Assembly (NCBI GenBank): GCA_002483345.1
Contig: DLHS01000015.1
Coordinates: 156,473 to 220,472, forward strand
DNA from: Bacteroidetes bacterium UBA7662
GTDB taxonomy: Bacteria > Bacteroidota > Bacteroidia > UBA7662
Reading direction: 5' to 3'
Length of the DNA: 64,000 bases
Below the pieces are notes generated by a model that saw nothing but the letters and a program-made list of their open reading frames with translations, searched no databases and was not told the DNA's origin. The first letter of the stretch is position 1. Each line of letters opens with the position of its first letter. Below, one piece after another: positions 16,727-26,700 of the stretch. Made by a program: the position numbers and the translations under genes.

Positions 16727-18658
16727 ATGAAGCGAATCCCCTCCATTTTGCGTGTTTTAGTGCCTCTTGGGCTGCTGGTTGTGCTTTTGGCAACCTGCGG
16801 CAAGGAGGCAGAGGAGGAGGAAAACCTGGTGCAACTACGGGAGGAGGGCAGGCAGTTCAGAAACCTGCACGACAGCGTAAGTTATGTTGGCATAGAAAGC
16901 TGTCAGGGTTGTCATGCCGATATTTACGATACTTTCCTTCAGACCGGCATGGGGCGTTCGATGGGACATGCTGACCTATTCAGGTCAAAAGCCGATTTCA
17001 GTACGCACAGTACGGTATTTGATCCGGTGACACAACTGGGTTATCAGGCTTTTACGGCAGACAGTCAGCTGTTTATACGGGAATTCAGACTGGAAGGCAG
17101 TGATACCATCCACAACCGCCTCGAAAAAATCAGTCTGGTTGTTGGCAGCGGTCAGCATACGAATTCACATCTCCTGAACATCAATGGCTATGTATACCAG
17201 CTTCCGATGACGTTTTATACCCAGGAGGGCAAATGGGATTTGCCGCCGGGTTTTGAAAAGGGTGGCAACAGCCGCTTCTCCCGTACCATCGAAACAGAGT
17301 GTATGACCTGCCACAACGCTTATCCCAAGCAGGTGCCCGGTTCGGAAAACAAATATGTTTCTATACCACAGGGAATAGATTGTGAGCGCTGCCATGGCCC
17401 GGGAAGTCTGCATGTACAGGAGAAACTCGCAGGTAAAACAGTAGATACCGGCAAGGAGGCAGATTACAGCATTGTCAACCCCCGCCGTCTTTCGATGCCC
17501 TTGCAGATGAGCATTTGCCAGCGTTGCCACACCCAGGGAAATGCAGTGTTGAAGCCCGGTAAAACTTTCTTCGATTTCAGGCCGGGCATGCTGCTGAGCG
17601 ATGTGATGAGTGTGTTTTTGCCTCGTTATGAGGGGGATCAACAGCACTTCACCATGGCCTCCCATCCAGACAGGATGATGCAATCGGCCTGTTTCAAAAA
17701 AAGTGCCGGGGAACTGACCTGCATCAGCTGCCACAACCCCCATAAAAGTATAGAAGTAACCCCTGCGGCACATTTTAACCAGAAATGCCAGTCGTGCCAC
17801 CAAAGTCCGGATATATGCACGGCACCCCTGGCCAGGCGTCAGGCCGTGCAGGATAATTGTGTAAGCTGCCACATGCCCAAATCCGGCACCAGCGACATCC
17901 CGCATGTTACCATCACCGATCACTGGATACGCAAACCTGAAAAGGAGCGGACGAAAAACAACACTTTTGTTGGCATCGCCTCTATCAATGAAAAAAGACC
18001 CGATGCGCTCACCAAGGCCAGGGCCTGGCTGCAATACTATGAACGCTTTGAAGCCAAGGCTGTCTATCTTGATTCGGCCGCCTATTATCTGAAACAAGTC
18101 AGGGGAGGAGATGAAAAAACGCTATTCGAAACAGCCATACACCTGCGTTTTCTGAAACTGGATTATCCGGGTTTACTTCAGCTTGCCACTAAACCGGCAA
18201 CGGATTACAGCGCCTGGACGGCCTACCGCATAGGGGAAGCACAGTGGCAGACAGGTCTGCGCCGGGAAGCATTGGTTTCTTTTAGTAAAGCTTCAGATAA
18301 AATGCCTTACCAGCTTGATTTTCAAATGAAATATGCTAATACGCTTCATGAGCTGAACCGAAGGGAAGAGGCGGCAGAGCGTTACGCTTTTATCCTGAAA
18401 GAAAACCCGAAGTACGTCACGGCCATGGTGAATCTGGGTTTCCTGAAACTGGAGGCCGGCGATGATAAAGCGGCAGAAAGCTGGTACCGCAAGGCGATTT
18501 CTCTGGATCCGGATAACCAGACGGCCTGGATGAACCTCGTGGGACTTCATCTGTACCGGCAGGAAAATAAAAAAGCGGAGATGCTGCTTGAAACCCTCAT
18601 CAAACGTTATCCCGATCAGTTACAGGCGAGACAACTTTTGCAAAGAATCCGTTCATAA
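16727..18658 (+). CDS. heptaheme cytochrome c lipoprotein fused to TPR domain
   Basis: The 643-residue protein has a lipobox with Cys24 (LATC). Seven CxxCH heme-binding motifs start at Cys59, 192, 219, 264, 332, 354 and 378, including CQGCH, CERCH, CISCH and CVSCH. From about residue 420 the sequence changes to helical tetratricopeptide repeats up to the end (YRIGEAQWQTG, AAERYAFILKENP, AAESWYRKAISLDP). This matches the multiheme cytochrome c plus TPR proteins of environmental bacteria, expected to be anchored in the envelope and to carry electrons or reduce a small substrate. No partner oxidoreductase is adjacent. It is divergent from valS and precedes mltG by 25 bp. Confidence 0.9.
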   Translation: MKRIPSILRVLVPLGLLVVLLATCGKEAEEEENLVQLREEGRQFRNLHDSVSYVGIESCQGCHADIYDTFLQTGMGRSMGHADLFRSKADFSTHSTVFDPVTQLGYQAFTADSQLFIREFRLEGSDTIHNRLEKISLVVGSGQHTNSHLLNINGYVYQLPMTFYTQEGKWDLPPGFEKGGNSRFSRTIETECMTCHNAYPKQVPGSENKYVSIPQGIDCERCHGPGSLHVQEKLAGKTVDTGKEADYSIVNPRRLSMPLQMSICQRCHTQGNAVLKPGKTFFDFRPGMLLSDVMSVFLPRYEGDQQHFTMASHPDRMMQSACFKKSAGELTCISCHNPHKSIEVTPAAHFNQKCQSCHQSPDICTAPLARRQAVQDNCVSCHMPKSGTSDIPHVTITDHWIRKPEKERTKNNTFVGIASINEKRPDALTKARAWLQYYERFEAKAVYLDSAAYYLKQVRGGDEKTLFETAIHLRFLKLDYPGLLQLATKPATDYSAWTAYRIGEAQWQTGLRREALVSFSKASDKMPYQLDFQMKYANTLHELNRREEAAERYAFILKENPKYVTAMVNLGFLKLEAGDDKAAESWYRKAISLDPDNQTAWMNLVGLHLYRQENKKAEMLLETLIKRYPDQLQARQLLQRIRS

Positions 18659-18683
18659 ACGATTATTGTTCCATCATTCTCCT

Positions 18684-19778
18684 ATGGCGACGACCCCAAA
18701 GAAAAAAAACAATCCCGGAAAGGCGAAAACAGCAGCCCTGACACCTTTTAAAAAGTTCCTTTGGGCACTGGGGGGAGTATTGTTGTTAAGCCTGGCAATT
18801 GTTGCTTTTGAGTTATATCAGCGCGTTTACAAAAGTAACGTCAGTGAAAAATTGCCGGAAGCAGTTACCTATCTCCTCATACCCACCGGATCGAACTATG
18901 CCGATGTGCTGGGCCTGCTGACGGCTGAAAATCTGCTGAAGGATCTGACCAGTTTTGAATGGGTTGCACAGCAGCTGTCGTATCCGGAAAAGGTAAAGCC
19001 CGGGCGTTACAGGCTGGAAAAAGGCATGAGTAATTTTCAGCTCGTTAAATTGCTGGCATCGGGCAGACAGGAACCGGTAAAGCTTGTCATCAATCGATTC
19101 AGGAGCCGGACGGACTTTTTCGGGGCCATTGGCCGTAAACTCGAAGCAGATTCCGCAGGAATAGCAGCTGTTTTTTCAGATGAAGTATATCTGCGAACGT
19201 ATGGCTTCACCCCGGAGGACGCCATGGCAGTTATCATACCCAATACCTATGAGTTATACTGGGATACCGATGCCCGGGGGTTTTTCGAACGCATGTTCAA
19301 GGAATACAAAACTTTCTGGACAGACGCCCGCAAGGAGAAAGCCGTGAACCTGAAGTTAAGCCCGGTAGAGGTGATGAAGCTGGCGTCTATTGTGGATGAA
19401 GAAACCAACAAAGACGATGAAAAGGGTGTAATTGCAAGGGTTTACTGGAACCGGCTGCAAACCGGTATGATGCTCCAGGCCGACCCCACCGTGCGGTTTG
19501 CACACCAGGACTTTACCATTAAAAGGGTAACGGGCAAACACCTGCGCTTACAATCGCCCTATAATACCTATCAGATGAACGGATTGCCTCCCGGGCCGAT
19601 CTGTACACCCTCACAGGCCAGCATTGATGCCGTGCTGAATAGTGAGCCGCACCGCTATCTTTACTTTTGTGCAAAAGAAGATTTCTCAGGCTATCACAAT
19701 TTTGCCGTAACCTATCCGGAGCATCAGAGGAATGCCCGTTTGTACCAACAGGCTTTGGCCCGTTTGAACATTAACTGA
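18684..19778 (+). CDS. mltG: endolytic murein transglycosylase MltG
   Basis: The 364-residue protein starts at 18684 (MATTPKKK); the longer frame from 18588 lies inside the upstream gene. A Lys-rich cytoplasmic tail is followed by one membrane span at 25-45, a LysM-like subdomain, and the YceG catalytic domain with ASIVDEET (234-241, holding the catalytic Glu), a YWNRL..GM.LQADPTVRF stretch (254-273) and the C-terminal SPYNTY..GLPPGPI motif. MltG cuts nascent glycan strands and sets their length at the outer face of the inner membrane. Its stop and the next start share one base, coupling it to the thioesterase and YihY genes. Confidence 0.95.
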   Translation: MATTPKKKNNPGKAKTAALTPFKKFLWALGGVLLLSLAIVAFELYQRVYKSNVSEKLPEAVTYLLIPTGSNYADVLGLLTAENLLKDLTSFEWVAQQLSYPEKVKPGRYRLEKGMSNFQLVKLLASGRQEPVKLVINRFRSRTDFFGAIGRKLEADSAGIAAVFSDEVYLRTYGFTPEDAMAVIIPNTYELYWDTDARGFFERMFKEYKTFWTDARKEKAVNLKLSPVEVMKLASIVDEETNKDDEKGVIARVYWNRLQTGMMLQADPTVRFAHQDFTIKRVTGKHLRLQSPYNTYQMNGLPPGPICTPSQASIDAVLNSEPHRYLYFCAKEDFSGYHNFAVTYPEHQRNARLYQQALARLNIN

Positions 19779-20191
19779 TGTACATACACGAGACCCAATA
19801 CCGCGTCAGATATGGCGATACCGACCAGATGAAGTATGTTTATTATGGTCATTATGCCCGTTTATTTGAAATCGGCAGGGTAGAGGCCATGCGTGCATTG
19901 GGGTTCTCTTACAGGCAGTTTGAAGAAGAAGGCGTGATGATGCCAGTGCTTGACCTGCATTGTAACTACCTCAAGCCCGCTTTTTACGACGAACTACTGA
20001 CCATACGCACCACCGTGACAGAAATGCCTGGCGTACGTATACATTTCCAATACGACATCCTGAATGAAGCAGGGGAACATATTCATCTCGGTAAAACCAC
20101 TTTGGTGTTTGTTCAGATGCATACCAACCGGCCCTGCCGCATACCAGAACATTTTGCAGCAGCCCTTCGTCCTTATTTTGAGCAGACATGA
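19778..20191 (+). CDS. YbgC/4HBT-family acyl-CoA thioesterase
   Basis: The 137-residue hotdog-fold protein has the catalytic-type motif GDTDQMKYVYYGHYARLFE (13-31, with Asp14/Asp16), followed by the long helix and five strands of the 4-hydroxybenzoyl-CoA thioesterase family. The expected reaction is hydrolysis of short or branched acyl-CoA in the cytoplasm. Its ATG overlaps the mltG stop (TGATG) and its own stop overlaps the YihY start (ATGA), so all three are co-translated. In proteobacteria ybgC sits with tol-pal; that link is absent here. Confidence 0.9.
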   Translation: MYIHETQYRVRYGDTDQMKYVYYGHYARLFEIGRVEAMRALGFSYRQFEEEGVMMPVLDLHCNYLKPAFYDELLTIRTTVTEMPGVRIHFQYDILNEAGEHIHLGKTTLVFVQMHTNRPCRIPEHFAAALRPYFEQT

Positions 20192-21162
20192 ACGAAATCC
20201 ATAAATTTCTGCTCAGATTCAGGATTTACAGGGCTTTTTTAATCGTCCTGAAAAGGATAAAAGTGGGAAAGACCCATAAAGTCCCCCTCTACGACATCCT
20301 CGCCTTTTTCCTGCAGGAAATTCAGAATCAGGACCTGATGATGCGGGCATCGGCCATTACCTTCAACTTCTTCCTGGCACTTTTTCCAGCCACGCTTTTT
20401 CTGTTTACCCTGATTCCTTATTTCCCTATCGCCAATCTTGATAAACTCATACTCGAATTTTTCGGCGAAATAATGCCCGACAGCGCCTTTGAAGCCATCA
20501 ATACGACCATTTACGATATTGTAAGCAAACAACAAGGTGGTCTCCTCTCATTCGGATTTTTGCTCGCCCTGTATTTCGCAACCAGCGGGATCAGCTCGCT
20601 GATGTCTTCTTTTAATAAAGCCAACGAGATTTTTGAAGACCGGTCGTTCCTCAAACAACGACTGCTGGCCATCGGACTCACTTTTCTGGAAGTGGGAGTG
20701 TTGATTGTAGCTGTCATCCTCATTTTGGGAGGAAATCTCGCCATCGACATCCTGGTGTTGCTTCAGATTGTTGAGGAGAGTTATATTGCCACGCTCATCC
20801 GTATTTCTGAATGGCTGATCATCATTTTCCTGATTTATACAGGTATCAGCATCCTTTATTATTTCGGTCCGGCTGTAAGCAAACGCTGGAAGTTTTTCTC
20901 GGTAGGTTCGTGGGTCGCTACTTTATTGTTTCTGCTCGCATCCCTGGGATTCTCCTATTATGTAGACCATTTTGGCAACTACAACAAGCTGTACGGTTCT
21001 ATAGGTACGCTTATCGTCATCATGTTATGGATGAACATCAATTCAATTATACTGTTGATAGGTTTTGAGTTGAACGCAGCCATTTACATCAATCGTTCCC
21101 GACTCCAAAAGGCCCGTCAGCAACTGGATGCAGACGCCGCCGCTGCCAAGGCAATTAACTGA
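20188..21162 (+). CDS. YihY/BrkB family membrane protein
   Basis: The 324-residue protein has six predicted spans, with the family signature around residues 50-75 (MMRASAITFNFFLALFPATLF), GGLLSFG near 113 and the GSIGTLIVIMLWMNI segment near 270-285. The family was once mislabelled ribonuclease BN; members are now treated as inner-membrane transporters or exporters of unknown cargo. It is the last gene of the cytochrome-mltG-thioesterase run; no plus-strand terminator is obvious, and the hairpin beyond it is oriented for the minus-strand tRNA. Confidence 0.9.
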   Translation: MNEIHKFLLRFRIYRAFLIVLKRIKVGKTHKVPLYDILAFFLQEIQNQDLMMRASAITFNFFLALFPATLFLFTLIPYFPIANLDKLILEFFGEIMPDSAFEAINTTIYDIVSKQQGGLLSFGFLLALYFATSGISSLMSSFNKANEIFEDRSFLKQRLLAIGLTFLEVGVLIVAVILILGGNLAIDILVLLQIVEESYIATLIRISEWLIIIFLIYTGISILYYFGPAVSKRWKFFSVGSWVATLLFLLASLGFSYYVDHFGNYNKLYGSIGTLIVIMLWMNINSIILLIGFELNAAIYINRSRLQKARQQLDADAAAAKAIN

Positions 21163-21210
21163 AAATCATACAGCCGGAAAGGCTAGAAGTCGCGTATCTC
21201 GCCGCCGTGG

Positions 21211-21247
21211 GCTCAAAAAAAAGAGGTTGTCCGAAGACAACCTCTTT
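21211..21247 (-). terminator. terminator of tRNA-Leu transcript
   Basis: A 12-bp perfect stem (21220-21231 with 21236-21247) reads on the minus strand with a TTCG tetraloop and an eight-T tail, 10 bases past the tRNA-Leu 3' end. Confidence 0.8.
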
Positions 21248-21257
21248 ACTTTCAACC

Positions 21258-21344
21258 TGGTGCCCAGGACTGGATTCGAACCAGCACAGGAATACTCCCA
21301 CTACCCCCTCAAAGTAGCGTGTCTACCAATTTCACCACCTGGGC
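21258..21344 (-). tRNA. tRNA-Leu (anticodon GAG), CCA encoded
   Basis: On the minus strand there is an 87-nt cloverleaf. The acceptor GCCCAGG pairs with CCTGGGC, the D-arm GGTAGACAC is typical of class II Leu tRNA, the 7-base anticodon loop is TTGAGGG, and there is a long variable arm and a T-loop GGTTCGAATCC. The 3' CCA is encoded at 21258-21260. Confidence 0.95.
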
Positions 21345-21356
21345 TGAGAAGTGGGG

Positions 21357-21386
21357 CAAAGTTAAGTGTAAAAATGCAGCCTGCAA
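21357..21386 (-). promoter_or_regulatory. promoter of tRNA-Leu
   Basis: On the minus strand TAACTTTG (21357-21364) matches TAnnTTTG, with CTTG at 21384-21387 about 19 bases upstream as the -33 element. The -7 box ends 12 bases before the tRNA 5' end. Confidence 0.6.
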
Positions 21387-21540
21387 GTGGGAAGGTGAAT
21401 ATTTTCTTAAAGTGTGGTAGATATTTGAAAATGAAAGCTTTAGCAGCTATTGACCGGCATATTGTCAGGGGTAAAAAGGTGTTCTGAAGAAAAAAGCACT
21501 TCAAATAGAGCCTCAAGGCTGAAAATGCTTTCAGTTTTTC

Positions 21541-21548
21541 TACCTTTG
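21541..21548 (+). promoter_or_regulatory. -7 element of tRNA-Ser promoter
   Basis: TACCTTTG is a perfect TAnnTTTG match and ends four bases before the tRNA 5' end, so transcription would start at or next to the mature end. Confidence 0.55.
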
Positions 21549-21552
21549 CAGC

Positions 21553-21637
21553 GGAGAGATGGCAGAGTGGTCGATTGCGTCTGTCTTGAAAACAGAAGAC
21601 TTGCAAGGGTCCGGGGGTTCGAATCCCTCTCTCTCCG
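21553..21637 (+). tRNA. tRNA-Ser (anticodon TGA)
   Basis: This 85-nt class II tRNA has acceptor GGAGAGA pairing with TCTCTCC, anticodon stem CTGTC/AACAG-type around loop TTGAAAA (anticodon TGA), a long variable arm and T-loop GGTTCGAATCC. The discriminator is G at 21637 and is followed by CAG, so CCA is not encoded, unlike the neighbouring tRNA-Leu. Confidence 0.95.
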
Positions 21638-21645
21638 CAGCCGTT

Positions 21646-21672
21646 AAAAGGTCCCGATCCGGGGCCTTTTTT
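21646..21672 (+). terminator. terminator of tRNA-Ser
   Basis: A 10-bp stem (21646-21655 with 21661-21670, one T-G pair) has a 5-base loop and a T run to 21672. Confidence 0.8.
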
Positions 21673-22146
21673 CATTTCAGGGTATTTCATAAGCAGGAGA
21701 CCAGACAGACACGGAAGAGGTAGAAGTCTGCTTCTGCGGTAATGGCTTGGCAATGGTTCTTTGGGTAAAAATTTACTGTGTAGCCGAACAGCTGGCTGAC
21801 AAACACAAGCCTTTTGAAATTTAATGAAAATTTTTTCCGGCTAAGTTTGGAAGAAACGGATGCCGGAATCCGATAATACAACCCACACAAAATAAGCTTA
21901 TTTTGTCTAATGGTATGTGATTTGCAGTAAGTTATGATTATTCTATTATCGGGAATTTGTCTGTATTTGATTTTGCGTATAACAACATGATAATTGAATC
22001 CATAATTGGGATAGATTCTAATTTATGGAATATGGACTGATTTGTTTTGACATGAAAACTTATATAGTTTTCAAGGCAATGTTGTTTCTGTATACCTCGC
22101 CTTTCAGGGATAGCTTACTGCTTAAAAGCGTCATAATTCACTTCAA
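21673..22146. other. gene-free AT-rich interval ahead of the RHS region
   Basis: No ORF with family features is visible in these 474 bases. The right half (21900-22140) is markedly AT-rich. It contains a perfect 20-bp palindrome centred on AAGCTT. No convincing promoter for the gene at 22147 was found. Confidence 0.6.
21887..21906. repeat. perfect 20-bp palindrome
   Basis: The half-site ACAAAATAAG (21887-21896) is followed directly by its exact reverse complement CTTATTTTGT (21897-21906), with no loop. It could be a dimeric operator about 240 bp upstream of the next gene; too AT-rich and loopless to be a good terminator. Confidence 0.6.
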
Positions 22147-23706
22147 ATGAAAACAAGTATCATGGTTTGTCTGCTATGGCTTTTCGGGTCATATGCCAGT
22201 GCGCAAAGTGTATCACAGGGTCATAAAAGTTTTGAGCCGTTCATATGGCTTAAGCATGAACCAAATGCTACTATTTCAGACAGGTTTACGGATTTTAGTG
22301 GGAATAGCCACCATGTTTTACTGGATAGCGCTAAAAATATTCCTGATTCAGTGGGTTTTAATTTTAACCCGGCTTATTCGTTTGCGCAGAATACTTCCCC
22401 GTTTATCATCTACAATGCTTCTGTTTATGCGAAAGGGGTGACAATTTTTGCAGTATACGAAGTTGATACGCCTAATCTGGAATTAAGTGTCTATCAGATA
22501 CAATCAACGGATTCAAGTTTTGTCAGATTGACGAATAAGCGTTTGTTTGATAATAGAACGGTGATTCAGATTACAGATACAGCTGCAATCGAACCCATTG
22601 TGAATGTAGTTTCAAAACAGCTTGGCAAGCATAGATTTGGGAAACTTGATGTCAACATCATACTGGGCGGAGACTCCACATCGATGCTTGAAGGAAAAAT
22701 AGCTGAGTTTATATTGTTTAATGAGCGGTTAAGCCAGCTGAAAAGGCTCAAATGCGAAAGCTACCTCGCACTTAAATACGGGATTACGCTTCCTGCATCT
22801 AACTATGTAACGAGCAAAGACTCGGTAATATGGAAACATAAAGACAATAAAAACTTTCAATTTGGAATGGCTGCAATTGGCGTTGATAGCTTATTTCAAT
22901 TAAACCAGAAGCAAGCTGCAGCTTATGGAGGCAAGGATGTAGTAACCATGGCGGCAGGCAGCCTGGCTCCGTCGAATTACCTGAATGCAACCAGCTTGAA
23001 AGAGGGTGATTTTCTGATTTGGGGACACACAAAGACAGATCTGGGAAATCTCAGGAATGATACCATTGGTGTAGACTCAGTTGTTCTTGAGTTAAGAAGA
23101 ACCTGGAAAATGGTAGTACACGGGGATTCTGCAAATACCTTGTCTACACAACTTGTTTTTGACGGAACCAGTTTTGAAAATCTGGCAGACCCCTATCTGA
23201 AGATATGGTCAGGAGATGTTTCCAATATGGATCAGTCCAGGGTGGTTTTTCCTGACAGCACAGATCAAAATAACAAATACTACTTCAGCAATCTGAAATG
23301 GGACGAAGATGACGAAGGATTTGACTTTTTCACTTTCGGGTTTCAGACAGATATGAATCAACCCATATTGCGAAACAGCATATCACCCATGACAAATGGA
23401 AATATGCAAACACATCAGTCAACGGCAGGTATCTCGGTTTCCAACGCGGAAGGAGAGCAAATTGTAACAAAAGTATTCCCTAATCCCAGCAATGGAGAGT
23501 TTACCATTCATATTAAGGCAGACCCGCAAGAGAAGCTGTTTGCACTATGCATAGATATGCTCGGAAGAGTACTTTATACCAGGGAATTAGCGGGATCCGC
23601 AACCTATGATATCACGGACTTTAAAGTTGCAGCAGGTCACTACTCCCTGGTCGTTACCTCAGGAACAGGGGCCACTCATACCGTTAACCGAATTGTAATT
23701 TATTAA
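22147..23706 (+). CDS. secreted T9SS-sorted protein with concanavalin/LamG-like domain
   Basis: The 519-residue protein has a signal peptide ending near residue 20 (SYASAQ). The segment around 180-215, with LSQLKRLKCESYLALKYGIT, is the signature of the LamG-like DUF8202-type domain found in Bacteroidota surface proteins. The last 77 residues (from about 443, VFPNPSNGEF) form a type A T9SS sorting domain with the usual DMLGRV and Y.ITDF...G.Y stretches. It should be exported and attached to the surface or released. It lies 19 bp upstream of the giant RHS gene and is probably co-transcribed, so it may be a surface partner of that protein. The ligand is unknown. Confidence 0.85.
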   Translation: MKTSIMVCLLWLFGSYASAQSVSQGHKSFEPFIWLKHEPNATISDRFTDFSGNSHHVLLDSAKNIPDSVGFNFNPAYSFAQNTSPFIIYNASVYAKGVTIFAVYEVDTPNLELSVYQIQSTDSSFVRLTNKRLFDNRTVIQITDTAAIEPIVNVVSKQLGKHRFGKLDVNIILGGDSTSMLEGKIAEFILFNERLSQLKRLKCESYLALKYGITLPASNYVTSKDSVIWKHKDNKNFQFGMAAIGVDSLFQLNQKQAAAYGGKDVVTMAAGSLAPSNYLNATSLKEGDFLIWGHTKTDLGNLRNDTIGVDSVVLELRRTWKMVVHGDSANTLSTQLVFDGTSFENLADPYLKIWSGDVSNMDQSRVVFPDSTDQNNKYYFSNLKWDEDDEGFDFFTFGFQTDMNQPILRNSISPMTNGNMQTHQSTAGISVSNAEGEQIVTKVFPNPSNGEFTIHIKADPQEKLFALCIDMLGRVLYTRELAGSATYDITDFKVAAGHYSLVVTSGTGATHTVNRIVIY

Positions 23707-23725
23707 GGCATCCATCGTATCTCCT

Positions 23726-26700
23726 ATGAAGAAGTCATACTACGCCATTAACTTCCCTGTTCTTTTCATTCTTTTGTCGTTGTTCCATTTACTTTTTGAA
23801 CCCAGGACAAGCAGAGAGGGAATCGAAGGCAAACCGGCAACAGTTGGTTTATCACAAAATGATGTTACAACCGGCAGCATTTTACCGGGACAGAAACCAT
23901 TGGTTCAGCAAATGCCGCCCAGGGAAAAGACAGGGAAAACGACGGATGATGTTCCAAAACTGATCAATCCTGTCTCAGGTTTTATTGGGCTGGACTCTAT
24001 ACATACCAGTGATAATCCGGTTGACAATGTTTTTTATTTTGAGGTAAGCGAAAGTGACCTTGAAAACAGAACACATGCTTTATTGAAGTACAAGGTTTAT
24101 GGACTTGGGAGCCCGGTTTCCGTTCCGAAAAGTCTGAACAATGAACCTTCAACCGGTGGTACCATGATTACCGCAAAGGCAGCGTGGTCTGATTTCAGCG
24201 AATATCTGAGCATTTCTCAATTGCGGCCGGGAAGAAATGCTGTTCGATTTACAGTTCCTGATGACTACCGGCTCGGGTACTATGTGAAGGACGTAAAAAT
24301 CGCTTTTGATGATTCTTTGGAAAAGACCAGTGATGTCACCTATAGTTTTGGCGAGCAGATATTCTACGCAGAGGAACATCTCTACCTGAAAGGATATGTC
24401 AAAGAAGAAGTTAAATCTCTTCTGGTTAATGGAATGCCTGTGAACATCTTCAAGGGCCTTTTTGAGTTTTCCGGTAAGGTTGGAACCGATATTCCAGGTG
24501 AATTGCCTGTTGAAATTTTATATGAAAATGGCAAGAAGACCATTGAGAACTTAAAAGTTGAAGTGCTGGAGGGTAGTTCTATACAGTCTGAAGATTTTCA
24601 AATTGTAAATGCAACTTTCAGGGTTCCGGCAACTGAAAAGTTTACCTGGGTGTTTGAGGGCATGGAACTTTCAGGCAATAGAAAGGCACTTAATAATGTG
24701 CCTGATCTGTATGCTTCAGCTTTGAGGGGGAAAGATATGCCTGCCTTGAAGCAGGGAATGATAAATGTTACTGCAGGTGCGCAAGGCTACAGACTTTTAC
24801 CACACAATGCTGTTTTCTCAGAAAATCTTGACCTTAGGATTCAAATTGATACCAATAAAATTCCGATAGGCTATAGCCCTGCGGATGTCAGAACTTTTTA
24901 TTTTGATGAAACAAGCAATGCCTGGGTTGTTCTTCCGAAAACGAGGAATACCGCATCCGTTTTGTGGGCAAGCGCGGTTACGAATCACTTTACAGATTTT
25001 ATTAATGCGATTATAAAAAGCCCGGAGTTGCCGGCTAATCTGGCACATACGTCGACTTCGTTGTCGGATATTGAAACACCCAATCCCCATGAAAATGTAA
25101 GTATGATAGCGGCCCCGACTGCTCAGCAAGACGGAAGCGTGCGGCTATCTTATCCGATTATTGTTCCTCCGGGCAGGAAGGGCTTACAACCCGGGCTGTC
25201 TTTAAATTATAGTTCCAACCACAGCAATGGCTGGGCTGGGGTAGGCTGGGACTTGAACACACCTGTGATAAGCGTTGATTCAAGATTTGGCGTACCCAGA
25301 TATAGCTCAACCCACGAAACAGAAGGTTACCTGATGAATGGAGAGGAGCTCATGGCTTCTGTAACAGGTGCCCTCATACACAGAACAGCGTTTGTCGCCA
25401 GATATGGAGGGAGTACCAAAGAGTTTTTCCCGAGAGTGGAGGGTGAATTCAATAAAATCTCCAGAAAAGGTTCCGGACCAGGATCCTACTGGTGGGAAGT
25501 GATTGATAAAAATGGAACCACCTACTATTATGGTAAAAAAAGCAGTCAGTCCGGAGCCCATGCTGACTATACGCTTACCGATGACAATGGTAATATTGCC
25601 AGGTGGTTTCTGGCGGAAATCAGAGACCTCAATGGGAACTTCGTCTCCTATGATTATACTCTGGTCCAGCACTCCGGTTATCCCGGTGATAATAATATGG
25701 GGAAACAGAAGTATCTGAGCAGCATACAGTATACCGGACATGGCAGTACCCCGGGGAAATATACAGTTGAATTCCTGAGAAATACGCACAGCCAGACAAG
25801 AGGTGATGTATTTGTGAATGCCAGAAACGGATTCAAGGAAGTAACTGCAGACCTTCTGACACAGATAAAAGTTAAGTACGATGGTAATTTGATCCGTAGT
25901 TATTTCCTGAAGTATAAGACAGGGGGGTATTCCAAATCACTCCTGTGCATGGTTGTACAGACCAATGAAGACGAAACAGGCCTTGGTTATTTAAATACGC
26001 TGGAGCAGGTATGCGATATGCCAACGGAGAATATACAGGTTCCTGAATATTATAAAATTCACAAATTCGACTATCATGGTATGCCTGAGGAGTTGTTCTC
26101 AGAGCCGGTTGAGTTTGCCGGAAATGCTAGTTCAATAGGAGATTTAAGTGTTTCAAGTTTCTCAAATCTGGTCTCCCTGGTAAAAACAACTACTCAATTT
26201 TCAATTGAGCAGTTGATGCCAGGTGTCCTTTTTAATCCACAGAAACATGTCTTAAGCATGTCGCAGGATGTTGGATTTGGAGGTGGCCTTGGTATTTATT
26301 TTGGGGTGGGCAAAACCAATACCAAAAACTTTTCTATCGGAGGCTCCTATAACCTGGCAGGGAACTGGAATGCGACCCAAACGCTGTTGATGGACATTGA
26401 TGGCAATGGTATCCCTGACAGAGTGTTTAAGAATGGAAACTATATATATTATCAGCCGATTACCATTGCCAACGGGATTCCGACCCTTGGTTTGTCCGAA
26501 CTGATATCAGGACTTCCCGCACTCAACAAAAGTCTGACCGTTTCTCATTCAGTCGGATTGCAGGGAGTCGCGCCATTTAATGCTGCAAGTGGTCATGTGG
26601 GCTATAGCTGGTCTAATACGCAGCTTAAAAAGTACTTTACGGATGTCAATGCAGATGGGCTGGTCGATTTTATAGAGGAGGGTAAGGTTCATTTCAACAA

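Noticed and set aside
17165..18097. 310-codon minus-strand frame inside the cytochrome gene
   Set aside because: It is the antisense shadow of a gene with seven CxxCH motifs; it has no family signal and is full of Cys/His runs that mirror the heme motifs.
21128..21487. 119-codon frame crossing the tRNA-Leu
   Set aside because: It runs through a tRNA gene and its terminator on the opposite strand, so it cannot be a real protein gene.
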